64,000 bases of DNA from Fimbriimonadales bacterium (GCA_026003075.1 BPGO01000003.1:276025-340024); one strand, 5' to 3'. Counted from the stretch's first letter, positions 45,187 to 54,962 are shown. The notes: a model not told the origin generated them from the sequence alone. Translations and numbers: made by a program.

Positions 45187-45287
45187 ATTATACATTACTA
45201 TTAGTTACACACAGACAAGATTCCTGCCATTTAGGTACCGAATTGGCGAGGCCATGCGGAACCTTGTTTGCCTGAGTCAGGTACACT
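45187..45287. promoter_or_regulatory. Divergent promoters of the sigma-receptor and purL 5' fragment
   Basis: On the minus strand TATAAT (45187-45192) lies 15 nt before the sigma ATG. On the plus strand GGTACACT (TACACT 45282-45287) ends 8 nt before the purL ATG. Copies lie at 59810-59910 (identical) and around 50785-50882, where the minus-strand box is degraded. Confidence 0.6.
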
Positions 45288-45295
45288 TTGTCCTG

Positions 45296-45985
45296 ATGAG
45301 GACTCTCTGCCGTGCGCCCGAAGTGTGGCGCGACATGGGACTGACCGACGCCGAGTACCAACGCATTGCGGACCTGATGGGACGCGAGCCGACCGATGTG
45401 GAACTGGGCATGTTCGCCGTGATGTGGTCGGAACACTGCGGTTATAAATACTCGCGCCCGGTATTGAGCCTCTTTAAAAGGTATCGCGAGTCGCTGGAGG
45501 GCGCAGGCTTTGAGAACGCAGGCGTGATACCGCTGGATGAGAATCTGGGCGTCGCGTTCAAGGTGGAGAGCCATAACCATCCTTCGGCGGTGGAACCTCA
45601 TCAGGGGGCGGCGACGGGCGTGGGGGGCATCATCCGCGATATCTTCACGATGGGCGCCCGCCCTATCGCGATTTTGGACTCGCTGCGCTTTGGTCCCTTG
45701 AACGAGCCGCGCAACCGCTACCTGTTTGAGCATGTGGTGGAGGGCATCTCCAGCTACGGCAACTGCATCGGCGTGCCGACGGTTGCGGGCGAGGTCTATT
45801 TCCATCCGTGTTATTCGGGCAACCCGTTGGTGAACGCGATGGCGGTCGGCGTCGTGGGGATGGCGCTGAACCTGCTGACGGCGATTATCGTCTCGCGCCT
45901 GACGCCCCCACCTCCTACGCATATTCAGGAGATTGTGGACTCGATTCGCATTCCGCGCGGCGCAGGCGAGGCGTTGGAGGAATAA
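45296..45985 (+). pseudogene. Chimeric purL 5' fragment fused to symporter 3' end (junction type 1)
   Basis: The frame begins as phosphoribosylformylglycinamidine synthase: [39 protein letters not shown], the ATP/FGAR-site segment [15 protein letters not shown] and [20 protein letters not shown]. It covers about the first 184 of roughly 740 expected residues. At about 45846 it switches, in frame, to the last 45 residues of the sodium:solute symporter ([20 protein letters not shown], then RGAGEALEE). The product of 229 residues lacks most of the PurL active site and would not be functional. The start ATG and the TACACT promoter are those of the parent gene. This is a duplication scar rather than a gene. 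Confidence 0.88.
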
Positions 45986-45990
45986 CAAAA

Positions 45991-46017
45991 GCAGGGATGC
46001 AAAACTTGCATCCCTGC
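45991..46017. terminator. Bidirectional hairpin terminator, second copy
   Basis: Identical to the 12-bp-stem hairpin at 36366-36392, here between the purL/symporter scar and propeller 3. Confidence 0.75.
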
Positions 46018-46027
46018 CCAATAAACT

Positions 46028-47314
46028 CTACTGCCTTGGTGACATCATTACGCGCAAGTGGTCTGCCTGAAACTCCACCCAGTACACATTTCCGTCGCGA
46101 TCGACGTCGCACAATCTGTTGGCGAAATCGGTTTCCAGCGGCAGATTGCGCGCACGCACACTTCTGAAATGACCCTGTGCGTCGAACTCCACGATTGCGA
46201 AGCCCCGATCTACGGTAAGCCATTCTCTCGCAGAAGCGGTCGGAATAGCATGCCGCTCGATACGGGACGCCAGGTAAATCCGATATAGACGACCTTCGTT
46301 GTCCGTCATCACATTATCTGGCAACCAGCCGCGATAGGTGAATACATACGCATCGAAAAGATTAGGCGCGTGCTGCGCGATGTCTACTTGCCACGAGAAG
46401 GTTCTCAAGACCTCACCGCTTGAATCGACGACCTTGTAAGGGAGAGATGTATAAAGGTTGCACTGTTCCCTTTTGATTTCACGCTGTTCGCCAACGTCGT
46501 ACAAGACGGTTTCATGCTGCCGAATGTATCCCTCTGTGAGAGGACGCTGGTAGTTAGCGGTGATGATTTCCCCACGATACCGATCAATACCCAGTGGGTT
46601 GAAAATTTCTATCGGGACAAGACGAGTCTGACCGTCTGGCGAAACGATTAGCAGATTGTTTAGTCCTGACTCACCTTCTGGCACAGCCTCGCGACTCAAG
46701 AACACCCAGAAATAGATGCGTCCAAGACTATCTACCTCGCGAAAGATGACCTTTTCCAAGTTATACTGGACACGCGCCGCACGTACCGAGCGTTGTAGCT
46801 GTTCAGACAAGGTCTTGTTGTAGCTCCCGTCAGAGTTGTAGACCTCCACCCCTTCATCGCCGCCAACATACAGGCGTCCGTCCCGATCCACCCGAAAATA
46901 GGAAGGGCGTCCCTTAATTATCTTGATCGTTCTCACCCATTCTCCCCTTCGGTTGTACACCTGTATCCACGGGGGCGATTCTTCCTTGGCTTCACGGACA
47001 GGAGTGTTCTCGTCGTCAAATTTAGGTATGGCGCGCATTGAGTCGCAAAAGTAAAAGAGTTGTCCATCCCAACTGACGCAGAAGTTGTCGACGCCCCCAT
47101 ACGGAGGGTCTTCCTCACCCTCCTCAGCGTCATCGCGTGAACAAAACAGCACCATGCGCAGCTGCTGAGGATGGTCGCCAAACTTCACCTTGAACAGTTC
47201 CTGCTCTCGCGGTTGGGCAAGAGCGAGCCTTCCCAACGGCAGAACAGTGAGTAGAGCGAGCAGTATCGCTGTAAGCAGTCGCCAATCCCTTAGTGTTCGT
47301 CGATTATGTCGCAT
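46028..47314 (-). CDS. Secreted beta-propeller-like protein, paralogue 3
   Basis: The 428-residue product starts MRHNRRTLRDWRLLTAILLA with a signal peptide ending near LALAQ. It then shows the family pattern: ELFKVKFGDHPQQLRMVLF, DNFCVSWDGQLFYFCD, WIQVYNRRGEWVRTIKI, FRVDRDGRLYVGGDEGVEVY, and the C-terminal LCDVDRDGNVYWVEFQADHL. The gene lies 3 bp downstream of receptor B on the same strand and is therefore cotranscribed with it. The protein is identical to paralogue 5. A propeller gene at the 3' side of every sigma-receptor gene argues for a joint function outside the cell, but no enzymatic motif is visible. Confidence 0.78.
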   Translation of the reverse strand: MRHNRRTLRDWRLLTAILLALLTVLPLGRLALAQPREQELFKVKFGDHPQQLRMVLFCSRDDAEEGEEDPPYGGVDNFCVSWDGQLFYFCDSMRAIPKFDDENTPVREAKEESPPWIQVYNRRGEWVRTIKIIKGRPSYFRVDRDGRLYVGGDEGVEVYNSDGSYNKTLSEQLQRSVRAARVQYNLEKVIFREVDSLGRIYFWVFLSREAVPEGESGLNNLLIVSPDGQTRLVPIEIFNPLGIDRYRGEIITANYQRPLTEGYIRQHETVLYDVGEQREIKREQCNLYTSLPYKVVDSSGEVLRTFSWQVDIAQHAPNLFDAYVFTYRGWLPDNVMTDNEGRLYRIYLASRIERHAIPTASAREWLTVDRGFAIVEFDAQGHFRSVRARNLPLETDFANRLCDVDRDGNVYWVEFQADHLRVMMSPRQ

Positions 47315-47317
47315 AGC

Positions 47318-50236
47318 TTACCTCCTTCTATCGGGAATGCGTCGAACTTGATACCCGTGCGTGTTTGCATCCATGAGCCTTCTTAAGGCACACTGATGCC
47401 GTCCCGTGCGGTGATTTCCAGAAGCCTGCTGAGTCTGAATACGAACCCTATTCGCGCTCGCACCCGTTGACTCGAGTAGATCGATGCGAGTTACCAAGTA
47501 GTCAGCAGTCTCTCCTCTTTCGTCCGCGATCGGGGTTTTATCGATACCGTATACGAACATCACATGGCCTCTCCATTTCACTCTTTCTACCAGCTGACCA
47601 GTTCTCTGGTCGCGTACCCAATATGTCTCTGTACGACGCACTAAGATGTCCCCTCTATCAATCTGGATTCGCGCCTCTCTCTCAGAAGAAAAGCCGTTTG
47701 TATAGCTTGACCCCATAAGCATGCCCGTGTTTATCTCTCTCCAATCTGCCGGCCAGGTAATTCCTTCCATTCGCGCGGCGGAAGTAACTAATTTGGAGCA
47801 GTCGATCCCGAAACCTTGATAGCCCCTTGACAAGTCCCTTAATTCAGGGTGTACATATCCTCCGAACCAGCAGCCGCCCAGCTCATATCGCACATTCTGA
47901 AACGCTGTCGCCCACTCCAGCAAGCGCAGCCGATAGTTTGTGTCGCTACCAGTGATGCGTTCACGCACAGAAATGCGCATGGGCGCGCGGGAGTTTGCAT
48001 TATTGATCTTCTCCTTTCCTGTTATGTACTGAGTCCATTCACCTTTTGGTATTCTACCAATCCCCGACACCATATAGTAATTCCAATCAGGATTGGTTAC
48101 GGCAACCGCATAGCGTTTTGTGCCACGCTGAGCCGTTAGGGGAAGGTAAGGCAATTGTGGCGGAGGAATTAGGTATTCATGAAGGATATACCAATACTTT
48201 CGGTTCTTAGTCTCTCCTGTACAGTGCATAACCTCTACCCAACGGAACTCCAGTTTCGGTCCGGGCCAAATCCGCACGCTGTCTGTAGAGGCTTGATCAT
48301 TGCGCTCTATCCGACGGAGATATAGAGTTGTGCGATCGAAGAAATCGCTCCTGCCGACGGGCTTAGGCTCTCCGTTGCTCCAGTTGACTTGCCCGACGTA
48401 GACGCTTGTGCGTGGAATCGTGCCGTAGGAATAGCGGGTAGGCAAATCCACCTCACTATCCGCCCCCAGGACAAAAGCGACGATATCGATCGCATCACCA
48501 GCAAAAGGAAACATCAATCGCTCTCTCGTCTGGTTGTTGAGTTGAGTGATATTACGGATTGCGTAAGCAGTCTCTAACCCCCTCAATGTGGGCGTCCTGA
48601 ACGAAAGCGCTCGCCCAACGACCACCTGCCTTGGTTGCTCGTCGCGGTAATATCGAGCAAAATTATCGGTAAAGCGCGGGATAAAGTGATAGGTTCCGAA
48701 CCGAGTCATCTGGTTCTCAGGAATGCGCACAATAACGGTGTGTTCGCCCTCGGTGAAATATTCTGAGGCAATGTTTTCGGAATGAATAGGATTGCGCACA
48801 TCATTCCCAAAATGAACGTCGATGCGTCCCTGAGACACCAGAGGGGTTCGTTGTAGATTAGAACGGGTATTCCGCAGACGATATCTGATAGCAAAGTCGA
48901 AGGTGCGTTGTTGTGAGTTGTATCCCAAGGCAGTCAGGTTGAGCAGATCCATATGCACCCAACTTGCTGTGGTATCTACATTCACGAAGGAGCCTATAAA
49001 AGTTCCCAGACTCGCTGCAATTTGGTAGGGCACCTCGTTCTCTAATCCACTGTAGGGCGTGCGTTGTATCTGGACGAGGACGCGACCCGGCAGATTAGTA
49101 TTATTCACTGAATGCGTCGTCGTACCTGTCTGCACCTGCAGAAGTAAATCGCCCTGCCAGTGGGGTGAAATCAGATCCAGCTCCACAGTCTGCGTTTGTT
49201 CTGTCTCAGAAAAGATGATCCAGTCGTCACTGGCTATACGCACGAGAGGGTTGCTTACATTGAAACGGAACTCTTTTTTACAAACCCTACCTGCGCCATT
49301 TGTCGAATACTGGAGATAGGTCACTTCTGCAGTGTTTTCCCCGTTCGGCATCCCGATATCTGCTCTTCCAACATCGTTGTTCCAACCATAGGTGTAGTCA
49401 AGGGTTCCCTCTTTAGAGCCGCTTAGGCATCGGCAATATTCACGGATCCCATAGGGGTCGTTGCATTCCCAGTAGTCCAAGTACAACCTGCGTTCTGGAA
49501 ACGCCCCCTCGGGGCGATTATTTTTGAAGGTTACATAACTGAAGTAAAGCGTGGGCGGTTCAGGCGAATCCGCAGCATAGAACTTGTACATATCCGCAAC
49601 TGTGGTCGTGCATCTGAGCGATTCATGGTCATGTTCGACAAAATAGTACTCCAACCCAACACGGAAGTCTGCGCATCTACCTGGTAGGAAGCAGCCTGGC
49701 TCGCCGATTCGGCAAAATGACCCTAATAAAGTTCCACCTATTCCAAACTGCGGAAAGTTGAACCTCACTTGGAATGAACTTGGCTGCAGCGTCGATTGCA
49801 ACGCAAAAATGAATTGCCCATTCTCGTTCGTAAGGGGATGATTCCCGATCCAGTGGATCGTGCCCGCGGTTGTATGGATTTCCACAACAGCACCCGGCAC
49901 TGGTTTGCCATCAACGTCCCGAATCGTTATCGCTCCCCAAATTAGGCTCTCGCCATCGGCAGGGACGCTCGGCATATGCAGTCCTGCTCTCACTTGATAT
50001 CCATTCTCCAAAGCCTGCGTCAGTGTTCCATTCTGAAGAGCGGCGCTAAGCACTTCATTTGCTATCTGGTTCTCTCGGTCAGTCTGAGCAAAAGATAACT
50101 TAGGAGGGTACACTACTACACCCATCGTCAATAGGATTACCACAGCGCGAACTTGTCTTGCAGCGAGCGAGGCAAGCAGTCTAACCCCCCCCCCCCGCGC
50201 TTTCATCCAGCGGAAAGACTGGTTGGTCATCAGCAT
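47318..50236 (-). CDS. Receptor part B: secreted carboxypeptidase-regulatory-like and NlpC/P60-like protein, out of frame with its sigma domain
   Basis: Because the G-run has 12 G here, this part is not continuous with the sigma frame upstream. It can be read from an internal ATG (50236) with GAAGGTG about 4 nt upstream, passing through the G-run into the hydrophobic segment ending SFAQ, which would then serve as a signal peptide. The first 420 residues after that are identical to receptor A (WGAITIRDVDGKPVPGAVVE onward). The C-terminal half differs but ends in a similar NlpC/P60-like domain (LLEWATAFQNVRYELGGCWF, catalytic Cys in GFGIDCSKLV, His in WRGHVMFVYG). The result is a separate secreted protein of about 970 residues, if the internal start is used. 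Its propeller partner lies 3 bp downstream. Confidence 0.7.
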   Translation of the reverse strand: MLMTNQSFRWMKARGGGVRLLASLAARQVRAVVILLTMGVVVYPPKLSFAQTDRENQIANEVLSAALQNGTLTQALENGYQVRAGLHMPSVPADGESLIWGAITIRDVDGKPVPGAVVEIHTTAGTIHWIGNHPLTNENGQFIFALQSTLQPSSFQVRFNFPQFGIGGTLLGSFCRIGEPGCFLPGRCADFRVGLEYYFVEHDHESLRCTTTVADMYKFYAADSPEPPTLYFSYVTFKNNRPEGAFPERRLYLDYWECNDPYGIREYCRCLSGSKEGTLDYTYGWNNDVGRADIGMPNGENTAEVTYLQYSTNGAGRVCKKEFRFNVSNPLVRIASDDWIIFSETEQTQTVELDLISPHWQGDLLLQVQTGTTTHSVNNTNLPGRVLVQIQRTPYSGLENEVPYQIAASLGTFIGSFVNVDTTASWVHMDLLNLTALGYNSQQRTFDFAIRYRLRNTRSNLQRTPLVSQGRIDVHFGNDVRNPIHSENIASEYFTEGEHTVIVRIPENQMTRFGTYHFIPRFTDNFARYYRDEQPRQVVVGRALSFRTPTLRGLETAYAIRNITQLNNQTRERLMFPFAGDAIDIVAFVLGADSEVDLPTRYSYGTIPRTSVYVGQVNWSNGEPKPVGRSDFFDRTTLYLRRIERNDQASTDSVRIWPGPKLEFRWVEVMHCTGETKNRKYWYILHEYLIPPPQLPYLPLTAQRGTKRYAVAVTNPDWNYYMVSGIGRIPKGEWTQYITGKEKINNANSRAPMRISVRERITGSDTNYRLRLLEWATAFQNVRYELGGCWFGGYVHPELRDLSRGYQGFGIDCSKLVTSAARMEGITWPADWREINTGMLMGSSYTNGFSSEREARIQIDRGDILVRRTETYWVRDQRTGQLVERVKWRGHVMFVYGIDKTPIADERGETADYLVTRIDLLESTGASANRVRIQTQQASGNHRTGRHQCALRRLMDANTHGYQVRRIPDRRR
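48902..50173 (-). repeat. Repeat R2, copy 2
   Basis: Identical by eye to 43309-44580. The identity ends 11 nt short of the G-run, with two mismatches next to the run. Confidence 0.85.
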
Positions 50237-50766
50237 TAGCACCTTCACCCTTTAATTCGCTTTCAGACCCCCAAAAGGTTGACAGCACCGTCTGTGCTCT
50301 TTGACGAATTCGGCAGAATTGGCATTTGACGGCTCCTACACTGACATTTAGGCGGCGTGCAATCTCCTGATAGGTATATCCCTCCAGATAAAGATGGAGC
50401 ATCTCCTGCTGTTGGGGAGAGAGCCGCTCCTCAAGCCTCTGTCGAAGCAGCTGCATTTCGGCGTGTTCTATAAGGCGGGTTTCAGAACCCTCGTGACCTT
50501 CGGGTAAAGGCGTATTCCTGTCTTCAAGTGGGCTGTTTCGTTGCGCTGCGGCGTGGCGGTTTCGGTCAGTGGCGCGAAAGCGAATCCAGCGTCGGCAAAC
50601 GGTTCGCGCCCACTGATGCGGGTGATATTCCCAAGGCAGGACACCTGAACACCTCCCAAAACTGCAGCAGGACCTCTTGCACGGTATCTTCCGCGTCTGC
50701 CGCGCAGCGCGTCAAGGGCTGGGCTACCGAGAGCATCCAAGCACGCCATTCAGTCTCGGTACACAT
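50181..50766 (-). pseudogene. ECF sigma domain of copy B, frameshifted
   Basis: From ATG 50766 the frame reads as the other sigma copies (TEWRAWMLSVAQPLTR, AEDTVQEVLLQFWEVF). Compared with copy A there is one extra base at about 50646, after which the frame is lost and the unshifted reading stops after 66 codons. The rest of the sigma factor is preserved in another frame (LSPQQQEMLHLYLEGYTYQE, RRLNVSVGAVKCQFCRIR), ending DESAGGGG and TAG at the G-run. Apart from this base and the G-run there is no net indel between A and B over this stretch, although they differ by about a tenth of positions. Sigma B is inactive unless the extra base is an assembly error. Confidence 0.8.
50185..50196 (-). repeat. 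Poly-G tract of sigma-receptor B (12 G, out of frame)
   Basis: Twelve G lead to GGT TAG directly after the tract. Eleven would continue as GTT AGA CTG into the receptor frame, matching the in-frame state of copy A. Confidence 0.9.
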
Positions 50767-50890
50767 CCGTACCCCCTAGGTGTTATATATTCTATTAGTC
50801 TCACACAGACCAAGATTCCTGCTATTTAGGTACCGAATTGGCGAGGCCATGCGGAACCTTGTTTGCCTGAGTCAGGTACACTTTGTCCTG

Positions 50891-51934
50891 ATGAGGACTC
50901 TCTGCCGTGCGCCCGAAGTGTGGCGCGACATGGGACTGACCGACGCCGAGTACCAACGCATTGCGGACCTGATGGGACGCGAGCCGACCGATGTGGAACT
51001 GGGCATGTTCGCCGTGATGTGGTCGGAACACTGCGGTTATAAATACTCGCGCCCGGTATTGAGCCTCTTTAAAAGGTATCGCGAGTCGCTGGAGGGCGCA
51101 GGCTTTGAGAACGCAGGCGTGATACCGCTGGATGAGAATCTGGGCGTCGCGTTCAAGGTGGAGAGCCATAACCATCCTTCGGCGGTGGAACCTCATCAGG
51201 GGGCGGCGACGGGCGTGGGGGGCATCATCCGCGATATCTTCACGATGGGCGCCCGCCCTATCGCGATTTTGGACTCGCTGCGCTTTGGTCCCTTGAACGA
51301 GCCGCGCAACCGCTACCTGTTTGAGCATGTGGTGGAGGGCATCTCCAGCTACGGCAACTGCATCGGCGTGCCGACGGTTGCGGGCGAGGTCTATTTCCAT
51401 CCGTGTTATTCGGGCAACCCGTTGGTGAACGCGATGGCGGTGGGCGTTGCGCCGCTGAACCGCATCGTGACTGCTCGCGCCGATGCGCCAGGCAGCGCGG
51501 TAATGTATGTCGGCGCCAGCACAGGACGCGACGGCATCCACGGCGCCACTTTCGCCTCCGAAACGCTGGGGGAAGACCAAGAGGAGAAACGCCCCAATGT
51601 GCAAATCGGCGACCCATTCATGGAGAAACTGCTCATCGAAGCCACCTTGGAAGCCCTTGACACGGGCGCGGTGCTGGGCATGCAGGATATGGGCGCCGCA
51701 GGACTGACTTGCACGACTTGCGAGCCGACCTCTAAATCGGGCACAGGCGTGGAAATCGACACGAGCCTCGTGCCCACGCGCGAAGCCGACATGACCCCCT
51801 ACGAGATTATGCTCTCCGAATCGCAGGAGCGAATGTTACTGTATGTGCAGGCGGGACGCGAGGAAGCGGTGGCGGAGGTGTTCCGCAAGTGGGGGCTGAA
51901 CGCGGTGGTGATTGGGCGCGTCATCCTCGATGGC
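50891..51934 (+). pseudogene. purL: purL 5' fragment (junction type 2)
   Basis: The start and the first 550 bp match the fragments at 45296 and 59919. The PurL frame then continues through [19 protein letters not shown], the metal- and ATP-binding [31 protein letters not shown] and [13 protein letters not shown], up to VVIGRV. That is about 345 residues, roughly the first half of a 740-residue synthase. At 51926-51934 it joins the symporter within a shared nonamer, CTCGATGGC. The downstream symporter part is in another frame, so the PurL frame reads nonsense until a stop at 52405. A functional purL must exist elsewhere, probably to the right of this window. Confidence 0.88.
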
Positions 51935-53489
51935 GGGACTCATCGCCACGCTGGGCTACGACGGCGCCATCTATCTAATGGGGTGGACAGGCGGTTATGT
52001 GCTGCTTGCCCTTTTGCTGGCTCCCTATCTCCGCAAATACCGAAAGTTTACCGTGCCCGATTTCGTGGGCGACCGCTATGCGTCGCAGACCGCCCGTACG
52101 CTCGCCGCGCTGGCGACGATTTTTATCTCGCTCGTGTATGTGGCGGGGCAGATGCGCGGCGTGGGAATCGTGTTCAGCCGATTCTTAGCCATCGACATCG
52201 CTCAAGGCGTGCTGCTGGGCGTGGCAGTAACGGCGTTTTTTGCCATCTTGGGCGGGATGAAAGGCGTCACTTGGACGCAAGCCGCGCAGTATACTATCCT
52301 GATTATCGCGTATCTCATCCCAGGGGTCGCATTGGCATACCTGCTGACGGGCAATCCCATCCCTCAACTTGCGTTCGCATTCAGCAACATCAGCGAACGG
52401 CTTAACCAGCTCCAGACCGATTTGGGCTTTAGCGAGTACACTGCGCCGTTTCAGAGTAAGTCGATGCTCGATGTGCTGGCGATTACGGGCGCGCTGATGG
52501 TTGGCACGGCGGGGCTACCGCATGTGATTATTCGGTTCTACACCACGCCTGATGTGCGCTCGGCGCGCTACTCGGCGTTCTGGGCGTTGCTGTTTATCGG
52601 GCTGCTGTATACCACCGCGCCTGCGCTGGCGATGTTCGCCCGCTACAACTTGATTAACACGCTGCACGGCAAGCCGATGGAGCAGGTGCGCCAGATTGAC
52701 TGGGTCGCCAAGTGGGAGCAGACGGGGCTGCTAAAACTCGTGGATAAAAACGGCGACGGCGTCGTGCAGTTCGCGAAGGGCAAAGCGTTTTTGGAGAAAA
52801 GCGGCAAGCCCGACTTCAACGCGCCCGACAGGAGCAACCCCAACGAGGTGTATCTGGACAACGATATTATTGTCCTCTCTACGCCCGAAGTCGCGCAACT
52901 GGCGCCGTTCGTGATTGCGCTGTTGGCGGCTGGGGGGCTGGCGGCTGCGCTCTCGACGGCGTCGGGACTGCTGATTGCGATGTCCAGCGCGGTGGCGCAC
53001 GATTTGTATTATCGGGTGTTCAATCCGCGCGCCCCCGAACGGCTGCGTTTGCTGGTGGGACGGCTGGCGATGGTTCCTGCGCTGTTCGCCGCGGCGTATC
53101 TGGGGATTAATCCGCCCGGTTTTGTAGCGCAGGTGGTGGCGTTCGCGTTCGGCTTGGCGGCGTCGGGGCTGTTCCCGGCGATTCTGTTGGGGATTTTTGA
53201 CCGCCGTATGAATGCTCAGGGCGCTATTGCAGGCATGGTGATTGGCTTGGGCTTCACGACCGTGATGATTGCGCTGATGCGGGCGCCCCAACTCTTCGGC
53301 GCGCCCGAACCGTATCTGAAGGACTTCTTCGGGATCAGTGCGGAAGGCATCGGTATCGTGGGCATGGCTCTGAACCTGATAACCGCGCTCGTTGTCTCGC
53401 GCCTGACGCCGCCGCCCCCCGCACACATTCAGGAGATTGTGGACTCGATTCGCATCCCACGCGGCGCAGGCGAAGCGTTGGAGGAGTAG
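51926..53489 (+). pseudogene. Sodium:solute symporter lacking its first 60 residues
   Basis: From the junction onward the sequence follows the intact symporter ([19 protein letters not shown] to the end, [12 protein letters not shown]). The first helix and the start codon are missing. An in-frame ATG at the junction could start translation, but without helix 1 and without the DUF4212 partner upstream, activity is doubtful. Differences from the intact copy are few (for example Asp to Asn near FSNISERL, and Ser to Leu in ILLGIFDRR), so the duplication is fairly recent. Confidence 0.88.
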
Positions 53490-53545
53490 GGTGTCCCCCA
53501 GCACGGGTGAGAACCGATTTTGGCTGCGGGTGGAGGGTTAGGGAA

Positions 53546-53579
53546 CGCGATGGCGGTGAGGCGCGCTCACCCCATCGCG
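53546..53579. terminator. Hairpin between symporter fragment and propeller 4
   Basis: Same CGCGATGG/CCATCGCG element as at 40353-40386. Confidence 0.6.
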
Positions 53580-53585
53580 CCCTAA

Positions 53586-54947
53586 TCATCGCGGCGACAT
53601 CTTGACCTCCAAGTGATCGGGATGGAACTCTATCCAGTACACATTACCATGTTTATCCACATCCCACAGGTTAATCAGCCGCCCGACCAAGTTCTCCTGA
53701 TGTCCATAGCTGCCTATCAGGCGCAGATTCGAAGCGCGAGGACGGACAAAACGCCCATCCGGCGTGAACTCAATAATCCAGAAGCCGTCCATCAGGGCTA
53801 TGCCACGATCCGGGTCAGCAGGATCGTCCACCGTAATCCAATGGCGGCGTGTCGCGCTATAGACCCGATAGAGATGTCTCGCCTCGTCCGTCGCAATCGC
53901 AAGGTGTCTCTCCAGGTTCACCGTGCCCACGAACCCATCCCACACATTCGGAACGCGGTCGGAAATGTCCAGGTACCAATCGAATCTACTGACCACCTCG
54001 CCATCGGGACGAACGCGCTTGTAGGTCTCCTTTCTGAAGAGCGTGATTGTATCGGTTTCGGGTTCCTCGTCAGAGCGCGAGTGGATCACAACAAACTGAA
54101 CCTCCATCCGCCCCTCCGCTCGGACATCGTAATCGCCTATGATAATCTCGCCCCGATAGCGGTCGATTCCCGCCTGATCATATGATGGGTAATCCAGCAG
54201 ATTGGATCTCCCATCTGGATGGATGACCAGCAAGCGTCCTTCCAATTGCTTTGTTCCACCCTCTTCAGAAACGATTTGGCGAGCCAAGAAGTAGACCCTT
54301 CCGTTGCGATCCACCTCAAAAAACTCAGGTGTGGCGACTTCTGAGTCTAAGCGAAACTCTGTTGCCGCCCGTTTGATCGCCTCCCCCACTGCCTCCGTGC
54401 GCTGCTTGTCGTAGGTTCCGTCGGGGCGGTAGATGGCGACACCACGCTTGGCATCGTCCACATAGAGCCAGCCTTGTTCGTCCACCCGAATTCGGGAGGG
54501 GAAGCCGTGTTTGAGTTTGATGGTGCGCACCCACTGTCCCTGACGATTGTAGACCTGCACCCACGGCGCCAGCTGGTCATCTTCTGTAGAGGTCTCTGCT
54601 TGAGGGGGTAGCTCGAGATTCTTGTCATAGTGGCGCAGAGGGTCGGCGATGTAAAACAGTTGCCCATCCCAGCTGACACAGAAGGTCGTGGGTCCACCGC
54701 CTGGTAGCGGTTCCCGCAACTCGTCACCGTTCTCCTCGCTGATCAGCCGTGAGCCAGGAAAGCGCACCCGCAGCTGGGTCGGCTTCTCACCGTAGGCAAC
54801 TTTGAACAGGGAGACGGGGCGTGAGTCGGTTTGGATAGGAGGCGTTCGTCCAAAGCTCACGGCTGCAATGGTCAGCAAGCTAATCAGCACCAGCAGCATC
54901 GGTGCGAGTTCACTCAGGGTTTCACTCTTTCGTAGGGTTTTTCGCAT
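53586..54947 (-). CDS. Secreted beta-propeller-like protein, paralogue 4
   Basis: Nearly identical to paralogue 2, with the same signal peptide and the same blade-like segments (TFCVSWDGQLFYIAD, RVDEQGWLYVDDAKRGVA, WDVDKHGNVYWIEFHPDHLE). Substitutions include Val to Glu before NGDEL, Gly to Arg before SNLLDY, and a cluster giving RKETYKRVRPDGEVVSRFDW. The start ATG at 54947 has the same GAGGTGA. Its natural upstream partner, the NlpC/P60 receptor, is reduced to a short 3' remnant here, and the active upstream genes are instead a secreted protein and sigma-receptor C. It shows how propeller genes are reassorted with different receptors. Confidence 0.78.
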   Translation of the reverse strand: MRKTLRKSETLSELAPMLLVLISLLTIAAVSFGRTPPIQTDSRPVSLFKVAYGEKPTQLRVRFPGSRLISEENGDELREPLPGGGPTTFCVSWDGQLFYIADPLRHYDKNLELPPQAETSTEDDQLAPWVQVYNRQGQWVRTIKLKHGFPSRIRVDEQGWLYVDDAKRGVAIYRPDGTYDKQRTEAVGEAIKRAATEFRLDSEVATPEFFEVDRNGRVYFLARQIVSEEGGTKQLEGRLLVIHPDGRSNLLDYPSYDQAGIDRYRGEIIIGDYDVRAEGRMEVQFVVIHSRSDEEPETDTITLFRKETYKRVRPDGEVVSRFDWYLDISDRVPNVWDGFVGTVNLERHLAIATDEARHLYRVYSATRRHWITVDDPADPDRGIALMDGFWIIEFTPDGRFVRPRASNLRLIGSYGHQENLVGRLINLWDVDKHGNVYWIEFHPDHLEVKMSPR

Positions 54948-54962
54948 GGTTCTCACCTCAAC

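Larger units (their letters stand above)
44592..49377 (-). repeat. Repeat R1, copy 1
   Basis: A block of at least 4.79 kb is repeated at 59214-64000, offset 14623 bp, running to the window edge. One substitution was noticed (A at 45463, G at 60086). Its left end falls exactly at the poly-G tract. Confidence 0.9.

Noticed and set aside
45296-45985. The purL/symporter chimera as a new functional protein
   Set aside because: It keeps less than a third of PurL and a single symporter helix, and its position is explained as a duplication scar. The second junction is out of frame.
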